In this document: one piece after another, positions 7,282-16,904 of the stretch
Layout: every line of letters begins with the position of its first letter
Numbering within the stretch: the stretch's first letter is position 1
Source of the DNA: Clostridia bacterium
Lineage (GTDB): Bacteria > Bacillota > Clostridia > Oscillospirales > Acutalibacteraceae
NCBI GenBank assembly: GCA_017433225.1
Contig: JAFRHS010000029.1
Location: forward strand, 25,450-89,449
DNA length: 64,000 nt
Reading direction: 5' to 3'
Made by a program: the position numbers and the translations under genes
Notes under the pieces: generated by a model
Seen by the model: the letters and a program-made list of their open reading frames with translations, nothing else
The model's database searches: none
Told to the model about the DNA's origin: nothing

Positions 7282-8445
7282 ATGAGCATTCGGGTCGGCA
7301 TCACAGACGGCAACCGGGAATTCTTTGAACGGTTCCACGCGGCGATGAACGAACAGTATTCGGAAGAGATCGAAGTCTATCTGTTTCCCACACTGTCCAA
7401 AGCGCTGAAAGCGGTGGACCGGTTCCGGGTCAGGGTCGTCCTTCTCGAACCGGAAGGGCTTTCCTCCTCGGACCTTCCGACGAAAGGGCTGCCCAAGACC
7501 GCTTATTTCGCCCGCCTCGCCGATCGGAAACAGGACGAAAAGGACTGGCAGAACCGGCCGGAACACGCCGGCGAAGACCCTCTGGGAGACATCCCCGTTC
7601 TCTGCCGTTTCCGCAGTGTGGCGGAATGGCACGATCTCATTGTCAAGGAGGCGTCTGCACTTCCCGGCTTTGTAGACAAGGCCGCCGAAAAAGGTGCGCC
7701 GGGGGGAGTGAAGCCCGGGAAGAAAACAGACTGCAAAGTCGTGCTGTTCACGTCTGCCGCGGGCGGGACCGGGACGTCAACGGCGGCCCGCGCATTCGCG
7801 GAATGCTGCCGCCGGCACAACCGGCGGGTCCTGTTCCTGGACCTGCAGACATTTCCGAACGCCTCCGTCGACCCGGCAGACGGCCTCTATACACTCGAAG
7901 ATGTGGTCCTCTCTGTCCGGGGACGCCGGTATGCGCCGGACGCCGTACTGGAGCGGACGCTCAAGTTCGACGAAGAAGGGCTGGTGACCATTCCGCCGCC
8001 CAGGAGCCCGGCTGTCCTGTTCGACCTGACCGGAGAGGAGATCGTTACGGTCCTCGACCTCATCAAAGAGAGCCATAAATGCACCATCATCGTGCTGGAT
8101 CTCGGGTTCGATGCCACGGAGCGGATCGTTCTGCCGTTCCTGTCGGCAGACTGCGCCGTGCTGGTGAGCAACGGGACACAGATCGCCAACCGGAAAACCG
8201 GGCTGCTGCTCGACGTGCTGCCGGACCTGTGTGCCGGGGACACGATCGAACTCTACGAAAAGACCTGCCTGATGTACAACCGGTTCCGTCAGGGAACGAG
8301 CGAAGTGCTGCAGTCCGAAGTCCCGGTAAAACTGGGCGGCATGGGAGAACTCGGTGTCACGGACACCGAAGACCTGATCGCGGAACTGGCAGTCGCGCCG
8401 TCCATGGAGCGGCTCTACGAACGGCTCACAAAGCAGGGAGGCTGA
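7282..8445 (+). CDS. tadZ: TadZ/CpaE-like pilus assembly protein
   Basis: 387 residues, first gene of the Tad operon. A receiver-like N-terminal region (about 1-110) is followed by a MinD/ParA-type domain with the deviant Walker A SAAGGTGTSTAA and the strand RRVLFLDLQTFPN. TadZ proteins localise the Tad machine at the membrane or pole. The ATG at 7282 follows GAGGTGG; the longer in-frame TTG start has no ribosome site. The next gene starts 1 bp after the stop. Confidence 0.85.
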   Translation: MSIRVGITDGNREFFERFHAAMNEQYSEEIEVYLFPTLSKALKAVDRFRVRVVLLEPEGLSSSDLPTKGLPKTAYFARLADRKQDEKDWQNRPEHAGEDPLGDIPVLCRFRSVAEWHDLIVKEASALPGFVDKAAEKGAPGGVKPGKKTDCKVVLFTSAAGGTGTSTAARAFAECCRRHNRRVLFLDLQTFPNASVDPADGLYTLEDVVLSVRGRRYAPDAVLERTLKFDEEGLVTIPPPRSPAVLFDLTGEEIVTVLDLIKESHKCTIIVLDLGFDATERIVLPFLSADCAVLVSNGTQIANRKTGLLLDVLPDLCAGDTIELYEKTCLMYNRFRQGTSEVLQSEVPVKLGGMGELGVTDTEDLIAELAVAPSMERLYERLTKQGG

Positions 8446-8446
8446 C

Positions 8447-9748
8447 ATGGAAGAGACCTTCAGGGAACAGGATGTTCTGCGCCGGGTCCGGCGGGAACTC
8501 TATCTGACGGAGGGCCTTTCGGCGATGGACGACGAGTCCCTTCGGACGCTCATCCGGAAGATCCTTCTGCGGCAGAACCCGGAACATGACTTTTCCGCAG
8601 AGGAACTGAGCCGCTTCGTCGATACGCTGTACGGCAACTTTCGCGGGCTCGGCATCCTGGAAGAGTACCTGAACGACGACACGGTGTCGGAGATCATGAT
8701 CAACGCCTGGGACGTTTTGTTTGTGGAACGGAACGGTGTGGTCGAGCGGTCCCCCCGGACCTTTTCCAGTGAAAAGGAACTGGAGGACATCATCCAGCGG
8801 ATCGTTGCAGGTGCCGGCCGGGAGGTGAACCGGGCCAACCCCATCGTGGATACCCGGCTCCCCGGCGGAGAACGGGTCAATGTGGTCCTGCCTCCGGCTT
8901 CCATCGAGACGCCGGTGGTCACCATCCGGCGGTTCCCGAAAGACCGGATCACCATGAGGACCCTCGTCGAATACGGGACCCTCAGCGAAGAGGCGGCGGA
9001 GTTCCTCGAGCGGCTGGTGAAGGCGAAATACAACATCTTCATCAGCGGCGGCACGAGCTCCGGAAAGACTACCTTTTTGAACGCGCTTTCCGATTATATC
9101 CCGAAACGAGAGCGCATCATCACCATCGAAGACAGTGCGGAACTGCAGCTGACCGGGATCGACAATCTGGTGCGGCTGGAAACACGCAATTCCAATACGG
9201 CAGGCAGCGGAGAGATCACCATCCGGGACCTCATCCGGACGTCTCTGCGCATGCGGCCGGAACGCATCATCGTCGGCGAAGTCCGGGGAGAAGAGGCACT
9301 CGACATGCTCGGTGCCATGAACACCGGCCACGACGGCTCGCTTTCCACCGGTCACGCCAACTCCTGTGAAGACATGCTCCGCAGGCTTGAGACGATGGTC
9401 ATGACCGGCAGCTCCGGTCTGCCGCTCCCGGCGGTGCGGAGAAACATCGCGTCCAGCATCGACCTCATCGTTCACCTCGGCCGCCTTTCGACCCGGCGGA
9501 GAGTGGTCCTCGAGATCACGGAAGTCGCGGGGCTCGAGGACGAGGAGATCATCCTGAATCGCCTCTATGAACAGAGAGAAGGGGCGCTGGTCCCCACCGG
9601 AAACGAACTCATCCATACCTGGAAACAGGAGGTATACGGACATGAAACGACCCCGCATCCGCGTACGGTCCGCCTCAGACGGGCAGACCCCGACGGAGAG
9701 CTCCCCCTCGAAGAACCGGACCCGAACGATCCCTACTTTTTCTTTTGA
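8447..9748 (+). CDS. cpaF: CpaF/TadA pilus assembly ATPase
   Basis: 433 residues. Secretion-type hexameric ATPase that powers pilin assembly. Seen: the N-terminal domain, the Walker [18 protein letters not shown] (P-loop about 202-209), the Asp-box [27 protein letters not shown] (Walker B/Glu) and the His-box [14 protein letters not shown]. The C-terminus ends in an acidic Pro-rich tail ([14 protein letters not shown]) beyond the usual fold. That tail is encoded in DNA that also carries the tadB start region in another frame, a 107-bp overlap. Cytoplasmic, acting on TadB/TadC. Confidence 0.95.
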   Translation: MEETFREQDVLRRVRRELYLTEGLSAMDDESLRTLIRKILLRQNPEHDFSAEELSRFVDTLYGNFRGLGILEEYLNDDTVSEIMINAWDVLFVERNGVVERSPRTFSSEKELEDIIQRIVAGAGREVNRANPIVDTRLPGGERVNVVLPPASIETPVVTIRRFPKDRITMRTLVEYGTLSEEAAEFLERLVKAKYNIFISGGTSSGKTTFLNALSDYIPKRERIITIEDSAELQLTGIDNLVRLETRNSNTAGSGEITIRDLIRTSLRMRPERIIVGEVRGEEALDMLGAMNTGHDGSLSTGHANSCEDMLRRLETMVMTGSSGLPLPAVRRNIASSIDLIVHLGRLSTRRRVVLEITEVAGLEDEEIILNRLYEQREGALVPTGNELIHTWKQEVYGHETTPHPRTVRLRRADPDGELPLEEPDPNDPYFFF

Positions 9749-10478
9749 GACCTACTGTGGAAAGACCTACGGGGTACAGGACCTGTCGGTCGGTTTCCTC
9801 GGAGGCTTTGCGGGCGGTCTCGCAACAGGGTTCCTGCTCTTTGGACATCCGGTACCGGAACTGGTGCTCGCCATCCTGTTCGGCTGGTACTTCCGCGGCG
9901 CCTGGGTGCGTCACAAGGTGGAAAAGCGGAAACGGGATTTCCTCGACCAGTTCTGCGACTACCTCGACTCCATCGCCACCTCCCTCGCGGTCGGCCGTAA
10001 CGGCTACGAGTCGTTCCTGACGGCGGACGACGACATGAAGGAACTCTACGAAAAGGGCGCGCCCATCCGGTATGCCTCGGGGCGATTGACGGAAGGCCTC
10101 AAAAACGGGCGTTCCATCCCGGACCTGCTCCGGGAAATGGCAGAGGAGACGGACTGCTCGAGCGTGCGGACGTTCGGGGAGATCTACCAGATCTGCAGTA
10201 CGGCGGGCGGGAACCTGAAGCACATCGTCGGAGACACCCGGAACATGATCATCGAGAAGATCGCCATCGAACAGGAGATCCAGACGGTGCTGACCGGACC
10301 GAAAAACGAACTGAACATCATGGTCCTCATGCCGCTCGTCATCCTCGCGTCTCTGCGGGTGCTCGGGGGAGGGATCATTACGGACGACTCGTCCTCCATG
10401 CTGGTGAACACGATCGCTCTCGGCATCTTCGGGGGCTCGTACTGGCTGGGCAGGAAGATCGTCGACATTCGGGTTTGA
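9642..10478 (+). CDS. tadB: TadB-like inner-membrane platform protein (T2SS F family)
   Basis: 278 residues. Two N-terminal hydrophobic segments (GFLGGFAGGLATGFLLF and LVLAILFGWYFRGAW) precede the cytoplasmic F-domain: DFLDQFCDYLDSIATSLAVG, the GNLKHIVGDTRNMI stretch and a final pair of membrane helices (VLMPLVILASLRVL and NTIALGIFGGSYWLG). The ATG at 9642 has AGGAGGT at good spacing, although this makes it overlap cpaF by 107 bp; the first 30 residues are basic and look disordered. With TadC it forms the platform the ATPase acts on. Confidence 0.88.
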   Translation: MKRPRIRVRSASDGQTPTESSPSKNRTRTIPTFSFETYCGKTYGVQDLSVGFLGGFAGGLATGFLLFGHPVPELVLAILFGWYFRGAWVRHKVEKRKRDFLDQFCDYLDSIATSLAVGRNGYESFLTADDDMKELYEKGAPIRYASGRLTEGLKNGRSIPDLLREMAEETDCSSVRTFGEIYQICSTAGGNLKHIVGDTRNMIIEKIAIEQEIQTVLTGPKNELNIMVLMPLVILASLRVLGGGIITDDSSSMLVNTIALGIFGGSYWLGRKIVDIRV

Positions 10479-10496
10479 ACAGAAAGGAGCGGGCAC

Positions 10497-11351
10497 ATGA
10501 CTTACTGGCTGCGCGTCGGGCTGATGGTGCTGGCGACCCTGCTGTCGATCTGTTCGGCCTCTCTTCTGTTCCGCGCCCGCAACGACAAGATCGATGTCAC
10601 GGGCCTTCCGGTGTTTTTTCTGGAGTCGCTGTTCCCTGCGGGCCGCCGCCTGCGCAAACGGCTGAAGAGGAAAGACCGGAGTTCCCGGGACCGGTACCGC
10701 AAACTCCTCGAACTGTACTCGCCCGGAGAAGCCGAGCGCATCCGGCGGCAGGCGATGGATGCAGGATATACCTACCTGCTGCTCCTGCTCCCGCTCCTTC
10801 TGCTGATGCTGGCGGTCACGGGCGATGTGCTGCTCGGCAGCCTCGAACTGGTCCTGCTCGCCGGGCTCTGCCTGTACTTCGACTACTGGCTCGACACCAC
10901 GGTGCGGAAACGGCACGCCGAACTGGAGACCCAGTACCCTTCCATGCTGACGGAGATGTCTCTCATGGTGAATGTGGGCATCACCGCCGGGGAAGCATTC
11001 GACCGGGTGGCGGTCTCCTCGAACGGGCTTCTGTTTCAGGAGATGCAGCGGGTGACGGAGAGTGTGAAGAACGGCATGCCGATCGACGAGGCGCTGGACA
11101 CCCTGAGCACCCGGGCACCGCTCAGAGAGATGAAGAAGTTCGTCTCTCTGTACAAACAGAATCTGGTCAAAGGCGGACCGGACTTTCCGCGAACACTTGC
11201 GGAAATGGCGGCCAATGCCTGGACCGACCGAAAGAACTCCGCCCGGACCCAGGGAGAACTGGCGGAGCAGAAACTGTTGCTCCCTACCATGTTCATGTTT
11301 GTCGGCATCCTGCTCATCATCATCGTGCCGGCATTCCGCAATCTGTTTTGA
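10497..11351 (+). CDS. tadC: TadC-like inner-membrane platform protein (T2SS F family)
   Basis: 284 residues. It has an N-terminal membrane helix, a paired hydrophobic block (YLLLLLPLLLLMLAVTGDVL), the F-domain hallmark YPSMLTEMSLMVNVGITAGEAF, a conserved MAANAWTDRKNSARTQGELAEQKLLLP segment split across the domain end, and a last helix FMFVGILLIIIVPAF. A GGAGCGGG ribosome site precedes the ATG. Partner of TadB in the pilus motor. Confidence 0.92.
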   Translation: MTYWLRVGLMVLATLLSICSASLLFRARNDKIDVTGLPVFFLESLFPAGRRLRKRLKRKDRSSRDRYRKLLELYSPGEAERIRRQAMDAGYTYLLLLLPLLLLMLAVTGDVLLGSLELVLLAGLCLYFDYWLDTTVRKRHAELETQYPSMLTEMSLMVNVGITAGEAFDRVAVSSNGLLFQEMQRVTESVKNGMPIDEALDTLSTRAPLREMKKFVSLYKQNLVKGGPDFPRTLAEMAANAWTDRKNSARTQGELAEQKLLLPTMFMFVGILLIIIVPAFRNLF

Positions 11352-11380
11352 GACCCGGAGACGGGGAAAGGAGACGTGTT

Positions 11381-11614
11381 ATGAAACTGCTCGTATTTCT
11401 ATGGAACTGGTGGATCGCCCTGACCGAAAAGGTGCGGCGATTCACGGTGAAGACCGCGGCGGCGGCAGCGGCCGGCAACACCGGCGAGATCAATATCGTG
11501 GCGATGGTGCTCATCATCATCGTCGTCATCGCTCTCGTGGCGATCTTCCGAAGTGAGATGACCGACATTGTTACGAAGATGTTTGAAAAGATCCGCAGCG
11601 GCATGGAACTCTGA
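11381..11614 (+). CDS. Flp1-type class IVb prepilin
   Basis: 77 residues, the major pilin candidate. A basic leader (EKVRRFTVKTAAAAAA) is followed by GNTGEINIVAMVL and a continuous hydrophobic stretch IIIVVIALVAIF, then a short amphipathic tail ending FEKIRSGMEL. This is the layout of Flp1-like pilins in Clostridia. Cleavage just before the Gly that puts Glu at position +5 would match type IV prepilin processing by the peptidase encoded at 16377; the exact site is inferred. AAAGGAGAC precedes the ATG. Confidence 0.85.
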   Translation: MKLLVFLWNWWIALTEKVRRFTVKTAAAAAAGNTGEINIVAMVLIIIVVIALVAIFRSEMTDIVTKMFEKIRSGMEL

Positions 11615-12143
11615 GAAGAGTTCTTCGGAGCGGGACCGGGGCTCCGCCCAGGTCATCGAGTTTTCTTATGTGTTCCCGATCGTCCTGCTGACGGTGGTGG
11701 GACTCATGTACCTTACGTTCCTGCTCTTTTTCCATGTCTATGCATTCCATGTGACGGAGGATGCGGTCGAAACGGCAACGCGTTACGTGGGCGGAGACCG
11801 GCTCTACTGGCAGTTGTCCACCCACAGTCTCGACGCCGAAGTCCTGTCTGACTGCGCCGGCGACATGGAGAAAAAGCTGACCGCGATGCAGGTCCTGCCG
11901 GGGCTGAAGTTCTCATCCGTCCTCGAAGAGAACGCCGTCGGCAGCCGCATCGTTGCAGGCGCAACCTGCTCCTTCCGGGGAAAACGGCTGTTTTCCGTCC
12001 GGTCGGAGCGGGCGTTGCGCAAACCGACCGAATTCGCGGAAACGGTCGACCTGGCGGAAGACCTTGCAGAGGACACAGGGCTGAAACAGTTCCTCGAGCA
12101 GAGGTTCGGCCGATATATCAAGATGGACAAGGAGTACCTGTGA
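11568..12143 (+). CDS. TadE-like pseudopilin
   Basis: Up to 191 residues. RGSAQVIEFSYVFPIVLLTVVGL is the TadE signature (a prepilin-like helix with Glu near its start), followed by an extracytoplasmic region with two Cys residues. No ATG is available: the first TTG codons (11568 or 11583) overlap the pilin gene, so translation is probably coupled and the true start is uncertain. Minor pilin or assembly initiator of the Tad pilus. Confidence 0.8.
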   Translation: MLRRCLKRSAAAWNSEKSSSERDRGSAQVIEFSYVFPIVLLTVVGLMYLTFLLFFHVYAFHVTEDAVETATRYVGGDRLYWQLSTHSLDAEVLSDCAGDMEKKLTAMQVLPGLKFSSVLEENAVGSRIVAGATCSFRGKRLFSVRSERALRKPTEFAETVDLAEDLAEDTGLKQFLEQRFGRYIKMDKEYL

Positions 12144-14758
12144 TGAACCATCAGACCCTGAGGGGATCCATCTCCCTGTTCCTCGTCCTCATCCTGATGC
12201 CGCTGTTCAGCGGCACATATCTTGCCATCGATGCCGGGCGGGCCGCTGCAGCCCGCTCCCGGCTGGAGAGCGCACTGAACCTGACCGGGAATGCGGCGCT
12301 GAACGACTACGACGAAGCGTTGAAAGACTGGTACGGGCTCTTTGCCATGGCGAAGTCTCAGGAAGCTTATGAAAACGAACTGACTGCTGTGTTTTCCGGC
12401 ACGATCGATGCCGGAGAGGCAACGGGAGACGGGGCCTTTGACAATTACATCAACACGGGGACGAAAGAGTTTTCCGTCTCCTTCCCGTCTGAGGCATCGC
12501 TGGCCAGGCCGGCAGTGCTCGAACGGACTGTGACCGGGTACATGAAGTACCGCGGTCCGTACCGGTTTGCCCGGGGCGTGAGTCAGCGGATCGGGGCGTT
12601 CCAGCACATCCGCGAGGCCTCGGAAGCCCTGTCGAAAAGTCAGGATTACTACGACGACCTCTCCGGCGTCAGCAAACAGCTGACCAAACTGGCGGACGGA
12701 CTGCCGGCGGGGGCGGAAGGCTTCGACCCCGGCGCACAGGAGTCTGCCGTGAAGTCCATCCTCGGCGGCCTCGACAAGCTGTCTTCCCAGGTGAAGAAGA
12801 CCGACCGGTCGGCGGATGCCTGGAAGAATGCCCTTGACCAGATGCCGGAGGGCGAAGCGAGGTCTCTGCTCGCCGGCGACTATAAAGCGACGGCAGGGGT
12901 CCTGAACGAAGAAGGGGTCGCGGCCTTGCGGGACAAACTGAACGCCGACCTTGCCGCCATCGATGACTACAACGCCGCCAAAAAGAAGGCCGGGGAAGAC
13001 CGGAAAGCAGCAGAAGAAGCGCTGAAAGCGGCGGAAGAGGCGGCGGCCGCCGGCGGGGAAGTCCCGCAGGGATTGGTTGACCCGGCGTCCATCAGAGACC
13101 CGGAGCCGCCGAACCTTTCCTACCAGGACGACGCGCTCTACGGGTACATCGCCGGAAGCCGGACGAAAGACAGTTCGGACCCGGAAAAAGACGAGAAGCG
13201 TTCGGTGAAGGAGGCTCTGGAAGCGTTCAAGGATGCCGACCGCACGACGCTGGTATCGGGGGTCCCGGACCGGTATGTCTCCAGTGCCGTGGGCAGCGCA
13301 GCGGCGTCGGCGATCGACGCGGTGGGGAGTTCAGCTGCCAATGTCCCTTCGGACAGCGGCGGGAGCGTCCAGTCTCAGATGAGCGGCCTTCGGACCTTTT
13401 TCCGGCATCTGACCGGCAGTACGGACAGTCTTCTGTCTGACAGCTATGTGGAAGAGTTCCTGACAGAGAGTTTCAGCTGCTATACCAGCGAGGACTCCGC
13501 CAAAACGCTGGCGGGCGCCGACCTCAAGGCCGGGCCGCTGTTCAAAGGCGAGGCAGAGTACCTGCTGTTTGGGCAGGACTACCTCCCGGCGAATGTCCAC
13601 CTGGCCGCAGATCTCCTGTTTGCCATCCGCGTGCTGTTCAACTCTATCTATGCCTTTTCCAACGCGAGGATGCGGGCGGAAGCTCTGTCCGTGGCGACGG
13701 CGGTGGCGGCATGGACCGGCGCCGGGGTGGCGGTCGCTCAGAATCTCATTCTCGGAGCCTGGGCGATGGCGGAATCCGTGAGCGATGTTGCGACGCTTTT
13801 GAAAGGCGGGACGGTCCCGCTTTACAAGAACGCCGCCACCTGGACGCTCGGCCTGTCCGGCATCTCGAACAAACTGCGGGAAGGCGCCGTCTCTCTGGCC
13901 AGTCACACCATCGATGACGTCTACGCAAAGATCGAAAAGGCGGCAGACGACAAGATCGAAGAGGTGCGCGACATCGCCCTCAGCTACTTCCGGGAGACGA
14001 CCGAAGGGGCGGTGGAGTCTCTGACGAACCTGATCCTGACCCCGGTGGAGGCGAAGATCACCACGCTCATCGGCGACAAGTCGAGGGAATCGGTTACCCG
14101 GGAGGAAGTCCGGTCGATGCTGGCGTCGGCCGTCGACAGCGCGGACAACGGTTCCGCCGGATATGCCGCGGCGAAAGCGGCTTTCAACAGCGTTGCGCTG
14201 GAGCCTCTGACCGATGTCGTCTCCTCCAATTATAAAAGCCTTCTCAGCCTGGACGAGTCGATCGCGACCACGGCCGCGAATGCCATTCGCCACGGGATCG
14301 AAGACGCGTATTCCACCCTGTTCTCGGAGGTCAAAAAGGCGGTGGACCGGAAAGTCTCCGGCGTGGAACAGACCATCCACAACGCGTTCAAGGAAGGCGG
14401 CGATGAGCTGAAGGCGGACGTGACCGACGCCATCGACGGCTATGCGGAAACGCTTTCCGAATACCTCGGCTCCGGCAGCGGCGGCGGGACGACCCTGTCC
14501 CGAAACACGGCGCTGTCCTCCTACTCCGGCACGGCCATGTCTTACCGGGACTACCTTAAGATCTTTGTGTTCACGGGCCTCGTGAACAACAACGTCAAAA
14601 AGGGCATGCTGACCCGCGCCGCAAAACTCATGCAGGCGAACTGTCACCAGACAGAGAAGTCGTTCTCCATCGCCAAAGCATACCGAAAGATCGAACTGTC
14701 CGGCGCCGCCGGCATCGTGACCCACACCGTGAAAGGACGTGAGACCTATGCGTACTGA
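12143..14758 (+). CDS. Large TadG/DUF5702-like surface protein of the Tad locus
   Basis: 871 residues. The N-terminal GSISLFLVLILMPLFSGTYLAIDAGR is the membrane anchor typical of the DUF5702 proteins found in Clostridial Tad loci, followed by a signature LALNLTGNAALNDYD-like segment (here ESALNLTGNAALNDYDEAL). A long Ala/Lys/Glu-rich coiled-coil region lies around 240-330, and a hydrophobic cluster (VATAVAAWTGAGVAVAQNL) near 520. The ATG overlaps the TadE stop by one base (TGATG). Probably extracytoplasmic and associated with the pilus base or tip; detailed role unknown. Confidence 0.8.
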   Translation: MNHQTLRGSISLFLVLILMPLFSGTYLAIDAGRAAAARSRLESALNLTGNAALNDYDEALKDWYGLFAMAKSQEAYENELTAVFSGTIDAGEATGDGAFDNYINTGTKEFSVSFPSEASLARPAVLERTVTGYMKYRGPYRFARGVSQRIGAFQHIREASEALSKSQDYYDDLSGVSKQLTKLADGLPAGAEGFDPGAQESAVKSILGGLDKLSSQVKKTDRSADAWKNALDQMPEGEARSLLAGDYKATAGVLNEEGVAALRDKLNADLAAIDDYNAAKKKAGEDRKAAEEALKAAEEAAAAGGEVPQGLVDPASIRDPEPPNLSYQDDALYGYIAGSRTKDSSDPEKDEKRSVKEALEAFKDADRTTLVSGVPDRYVSSAVGSAAASAIDAVGSSAANVPSDSGGSVQSQMSGLRTFFRHLTGSTDSLLSDSYVEEFLTESFSCYTSEDSAKTLAGADLKAGPLFKGEAEYLLFGQDYLPANVHLAADLLFAIRVLFNSIYAFSNARMRAEALSVATAVAAWTGAGVAVAQNLILGAWAMAESVSDVATLLKGGTVPLYKNAATWTLGLSGISNKLREGAVSLASHTIDDVYAKIEKAADDKIEEVRDIALSYFRETTEGAVESLTNLILTPVEAKITTLIGDKSRESVTREEVRSMLASAVDSADNGSAGYAAAKAAFNSVALEPLTDVVSSNYKSLLSLDESIATTAANAIRHGIEDAYSTLFSEVKKAVDRKVSGVEQTIHNAFKEGGDELKADVTDAIDGYAETLSEYLGSGSGGGTTLSRNTALSSYSGTAMSYRDYLKIFVFTGLVNNNVKKGMLTRAAKLMQANCHQTEKSFSIAKAYRKIELSGAAGIVTHTVKGRETYAY

Positions 14759-15347
14759 CCTGCTTCGCCACGGGGCGATCAGTCTGCTCTGCCTCCTGAC
14801 ATCCCTCTGCATCCTGACCTCCTGCGGGTCGAAGGGGAGCGGGGCTGCCGGCTCGGGGCCGGTGCCATCGAGCGCTTCTGACACTTCGAGCGAGAATGGA
14901 TCATCCGTCACGTTCGGCGACGCGTCAGCGGCCACCGCACATTTCCCGACCTTCGAAGTCGCCGTCCCGGCAGATTGGTCTGTCCGGGGAAATGTCGGGA
15001 AAGTCTATGAAGGCGACGGCATGTTCCTGCTGGCAGGGCCGCTGGACGACGCATCGGATACAGCGTCTGTCGAAGCGGCACTGGCAGAGGAGCTGGAGCT
15101 GTTTTTCAATACCGAATACTACCGCTCTCAAGTGCGGTTCGAATATGAAAAAGAATATGAAGACGGGGCGATGCATCGCCTCAGCGGGACCCTTCACAAC
15201 GACCGGGACGGAGGGACGCACCGCTTTGCGGGATGCTTCCGACCCACTCCCGGAATGTACTGCTATTACTTCTGGCCGGACTCGTCCCGCGACCGCGACG
15301 GCGAGCGTTATATGGAGACTTCCTATGAAAGCATCCGCATCCTCTGA
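14748..15347 (+). CDS. Predicted lipoprotein of the Tad operon
   Basis: 199 residues. Type II signal peptide with lipobox LTSC (Cys26), then a Gly/Ser-rich linker and a compact domain starting FPTFEVAVPADWSVRGNVG with several Tyr-rich strands. It overlaps the previous gene by 11 bp and the next by 23 bp, so it is firmly part of the operon. I do not recognise the domain; the VAVPADWSV opening resembles small extracytoplasmic domains of stress or sporulation lipoproteins. Possibly a pilotin-like or wall-side accessory factor, by position only. Confidence 0.8.
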   Translation: MRTDLLRHGAISLLCLLTSLCILTSCGSKGSGAAGSGPVPSSASDTSSENGSSVTFGDASAATAHFPTFEVAVPADWSVRGNVGKVYEGDGMFLLAGPLDDASDTASVEAALAEELELFFNTEYYRSQVRFEYEKEYEDGAMHRLSGTLHNDRDGGTHRFAGCFRPTPGMYCYYFWPDSSRDRDGERYMETSYESIRIL

Positions 15348-16380
15348 CCGCGGCTCCTACAGCGTGGAAGGCGCCCTTTCGCTGACCGTATTCACGGCTT
15401 GCCTCATGGCGCTCATCTCGATCCTGACCGTCATCAAAACGGAGGCGGAAATAGGGGACGCGCTCCGCGAGACCGCCATGGAGCTGTCGCAATACTCTTA
15501 TGTCTGGGGCCGTACCGAGTACCTGAAAGACTACGCTGAAGAGAAACTGCCGAAACTCGCGGAGCTGATGGGGGATCCCGAAGGGACCTCCGACCTCTCC
15601 CTGACCGGTCCCGCCGTGGCCAAACTGCTGACAAAGCAGAATTTTCCGCAGGACAACGCGGACGAATGGCTGAAAAAAAAGGGTGTGCGGGATGGCTATG
15701 AGGGGCTGGATTTCCTCGACACCCAGGTCCTGATGGACGGCAGGACCATCGAAGTGGCGGTCACTTATGACCTCGACGTGCAGACCTTTGGTCTGTTTCA
15801 AAAGACCCTTCACCAGAGGGCGGCCGCTGTCACCTATGGTCTCCTGCCCACCGATTCCGCGTTGAAAGAGGCAAGGAAGAAACCGGTCGAGTCCACCATT
15901 TGGCAGGAGAACAATTTTGTCCGGGGTCGCTACTTCGCGAACGAAGTGCGCTCCGGAAAACAGTACGGCGTCCCGGTGAAACCGGGGCAGGGGATCGACT
16001 TGTACGACGCCGCGACCGGGACTTATGCGGAGGTGTATTCCATCAACGTGTTCCTGCCCACCTATGCCACTACGTCCTATGCCCCACGGGTCGATTCAAT
16101 AGAAAAAGCGCTGTTCGGTTATGCCACAGACCTGCGGAAAGATATTTCCGGACTGGGGCAGGAGATCGTGCTGGCGGACGGGTCTTCCGTGAAACCGGTG
16201 AAGGCGGAACGGAAGATCCTCATCCTCATCGTTCCGGAAGAGGTGAAGCAGTACGACGCCATGCAAGGCGCACTGGAGGGCACGGCAAATGCCGTTCGTG
16301 AAAAGTTCGGGATCTCTGTAGACCTCCGGTACGAACAGAAAGCGTTAGTCAAAAACGGGGAGGAGTCTGAGAAAAAATGA
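15325..16380 (+). CDS. TadE-like/pilus-associated membrane protein
   Basis: 351 residues. After a short leader comes GSYSVEGALSLTVFTACLMALISILTV, a prepilin-like transmembrane helix with Glu close to its start, then a large extracytoplasmic domain. The start ATG at 15325 lies inside the lipoprotein gene, and the stop overlaps the peptidase start by 4 bp. It is longer than classical TadE/TadF and may be a minor pilin carrying an added domain. Function within the pilus is inferred from the helix and the context. Confidence 0.75.
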   Translation: MKASASSDRGSYSVEGALSLTVFTACLMALISILTVIKTEAEIGDALRETAMELSQYSYVWGRTEYLKDYAEEKLPKLAELMGDPEGTSDLSLTGPAVAKLLTKQNFPQDNADEWLKKKGVRDGYEGLDFLDTQVLMDGRTIEVAVTYDLDVQTFGLFQKTLHQRAAAVTYGLLPTDSALKEARKKPVESTIWQENNFVRGRYFANEVRSGKQYGVPVKPGQGIDLYDAATGTYAEVYSINVFLPTYATTSYAPRVDSIEKALFGYATDLRKDISGLGQEIVLADGSSVKPVKAERKILILIVPEEVKQYDAMQGALEGTANAVREKFGISVDLRYEQKALVKNGEESEKK

Positions 16381-16898
16381 TCGAAAAATATTGGGATTCG
16401 GGGTCTCTGCTCCTCCTTGTTTTCTGTCTGGTCCCTATCTGCAGAGAAGATCTTCGCTCACGGACGATCCCTCAGAAGTGGTGCAACGCCCTTGGGGCAG
16501 GAGGGTTTTGCCTTGCTGCCGCGAAGACCCTCGTAACGATCATAACGGTATATCGCGACGCCGGTTCGCCCATTGCCGATGCCGCTGTATATACACCCAT
16601 TTTCTTTTCTTTGGCAGGAGCCCTTGCCGCGACCGGCTTAGGGCTTCTCTGCCGGGGTGTGACCAGAGACGGGTTCGGCTGGGGCGACGTCAAGCTGATG
16701 GCGGCGCTCGGCGCTTCCATGGGACTGTTCCCGTTCCTGCGGGGCATGGCACTGACCGGTCTCTGTTCTCTGGCCGCCGCATTGATCCTGCTACTGGTGA
16801 AAAAAGCAAAACCCTCAGACACACTGCCTTTTGCACCGTTTCTGGCGGCTGGAGCGGTGCTGTCGGAGGTCTTTGAATGGATGATGAAAGCGGGGTGA
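16377..16898 (+). CDS. tadV: A24-type prepilin peptidase (TadV/CpaA-like)
   Basis: 173 residues, several membrane helices. The two catalytic aspartate motifs are visible: REDLRSRTIPQKW (first Asp) and GFGWGDVKLMAALG (second Asp in GxGD). It would cleave the Flp1 prepilin and the TadE-like proteins at the membrane. Overlaps the preceding gene by 4 bp (ATGA), so it is coupled. Confidence 0.93.
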   Translation: MIEKYWDSGSLLLLVFCLVPICREDLRSRTIPQKWCNALGAGGFCLAAAKTLVTIITVYRDAGSPIADAAVYTPIFFSLAGALAATGLGLLCRGVTRDGFGWGDVKLMAALGASMGLFPFLRGMALTGLCSLAAALILLLVKKAKPSDTLPFAPFLAAGAVLSEVFEWMMKAG

Positions 16899-16904
16899 GC
16901 CGTT

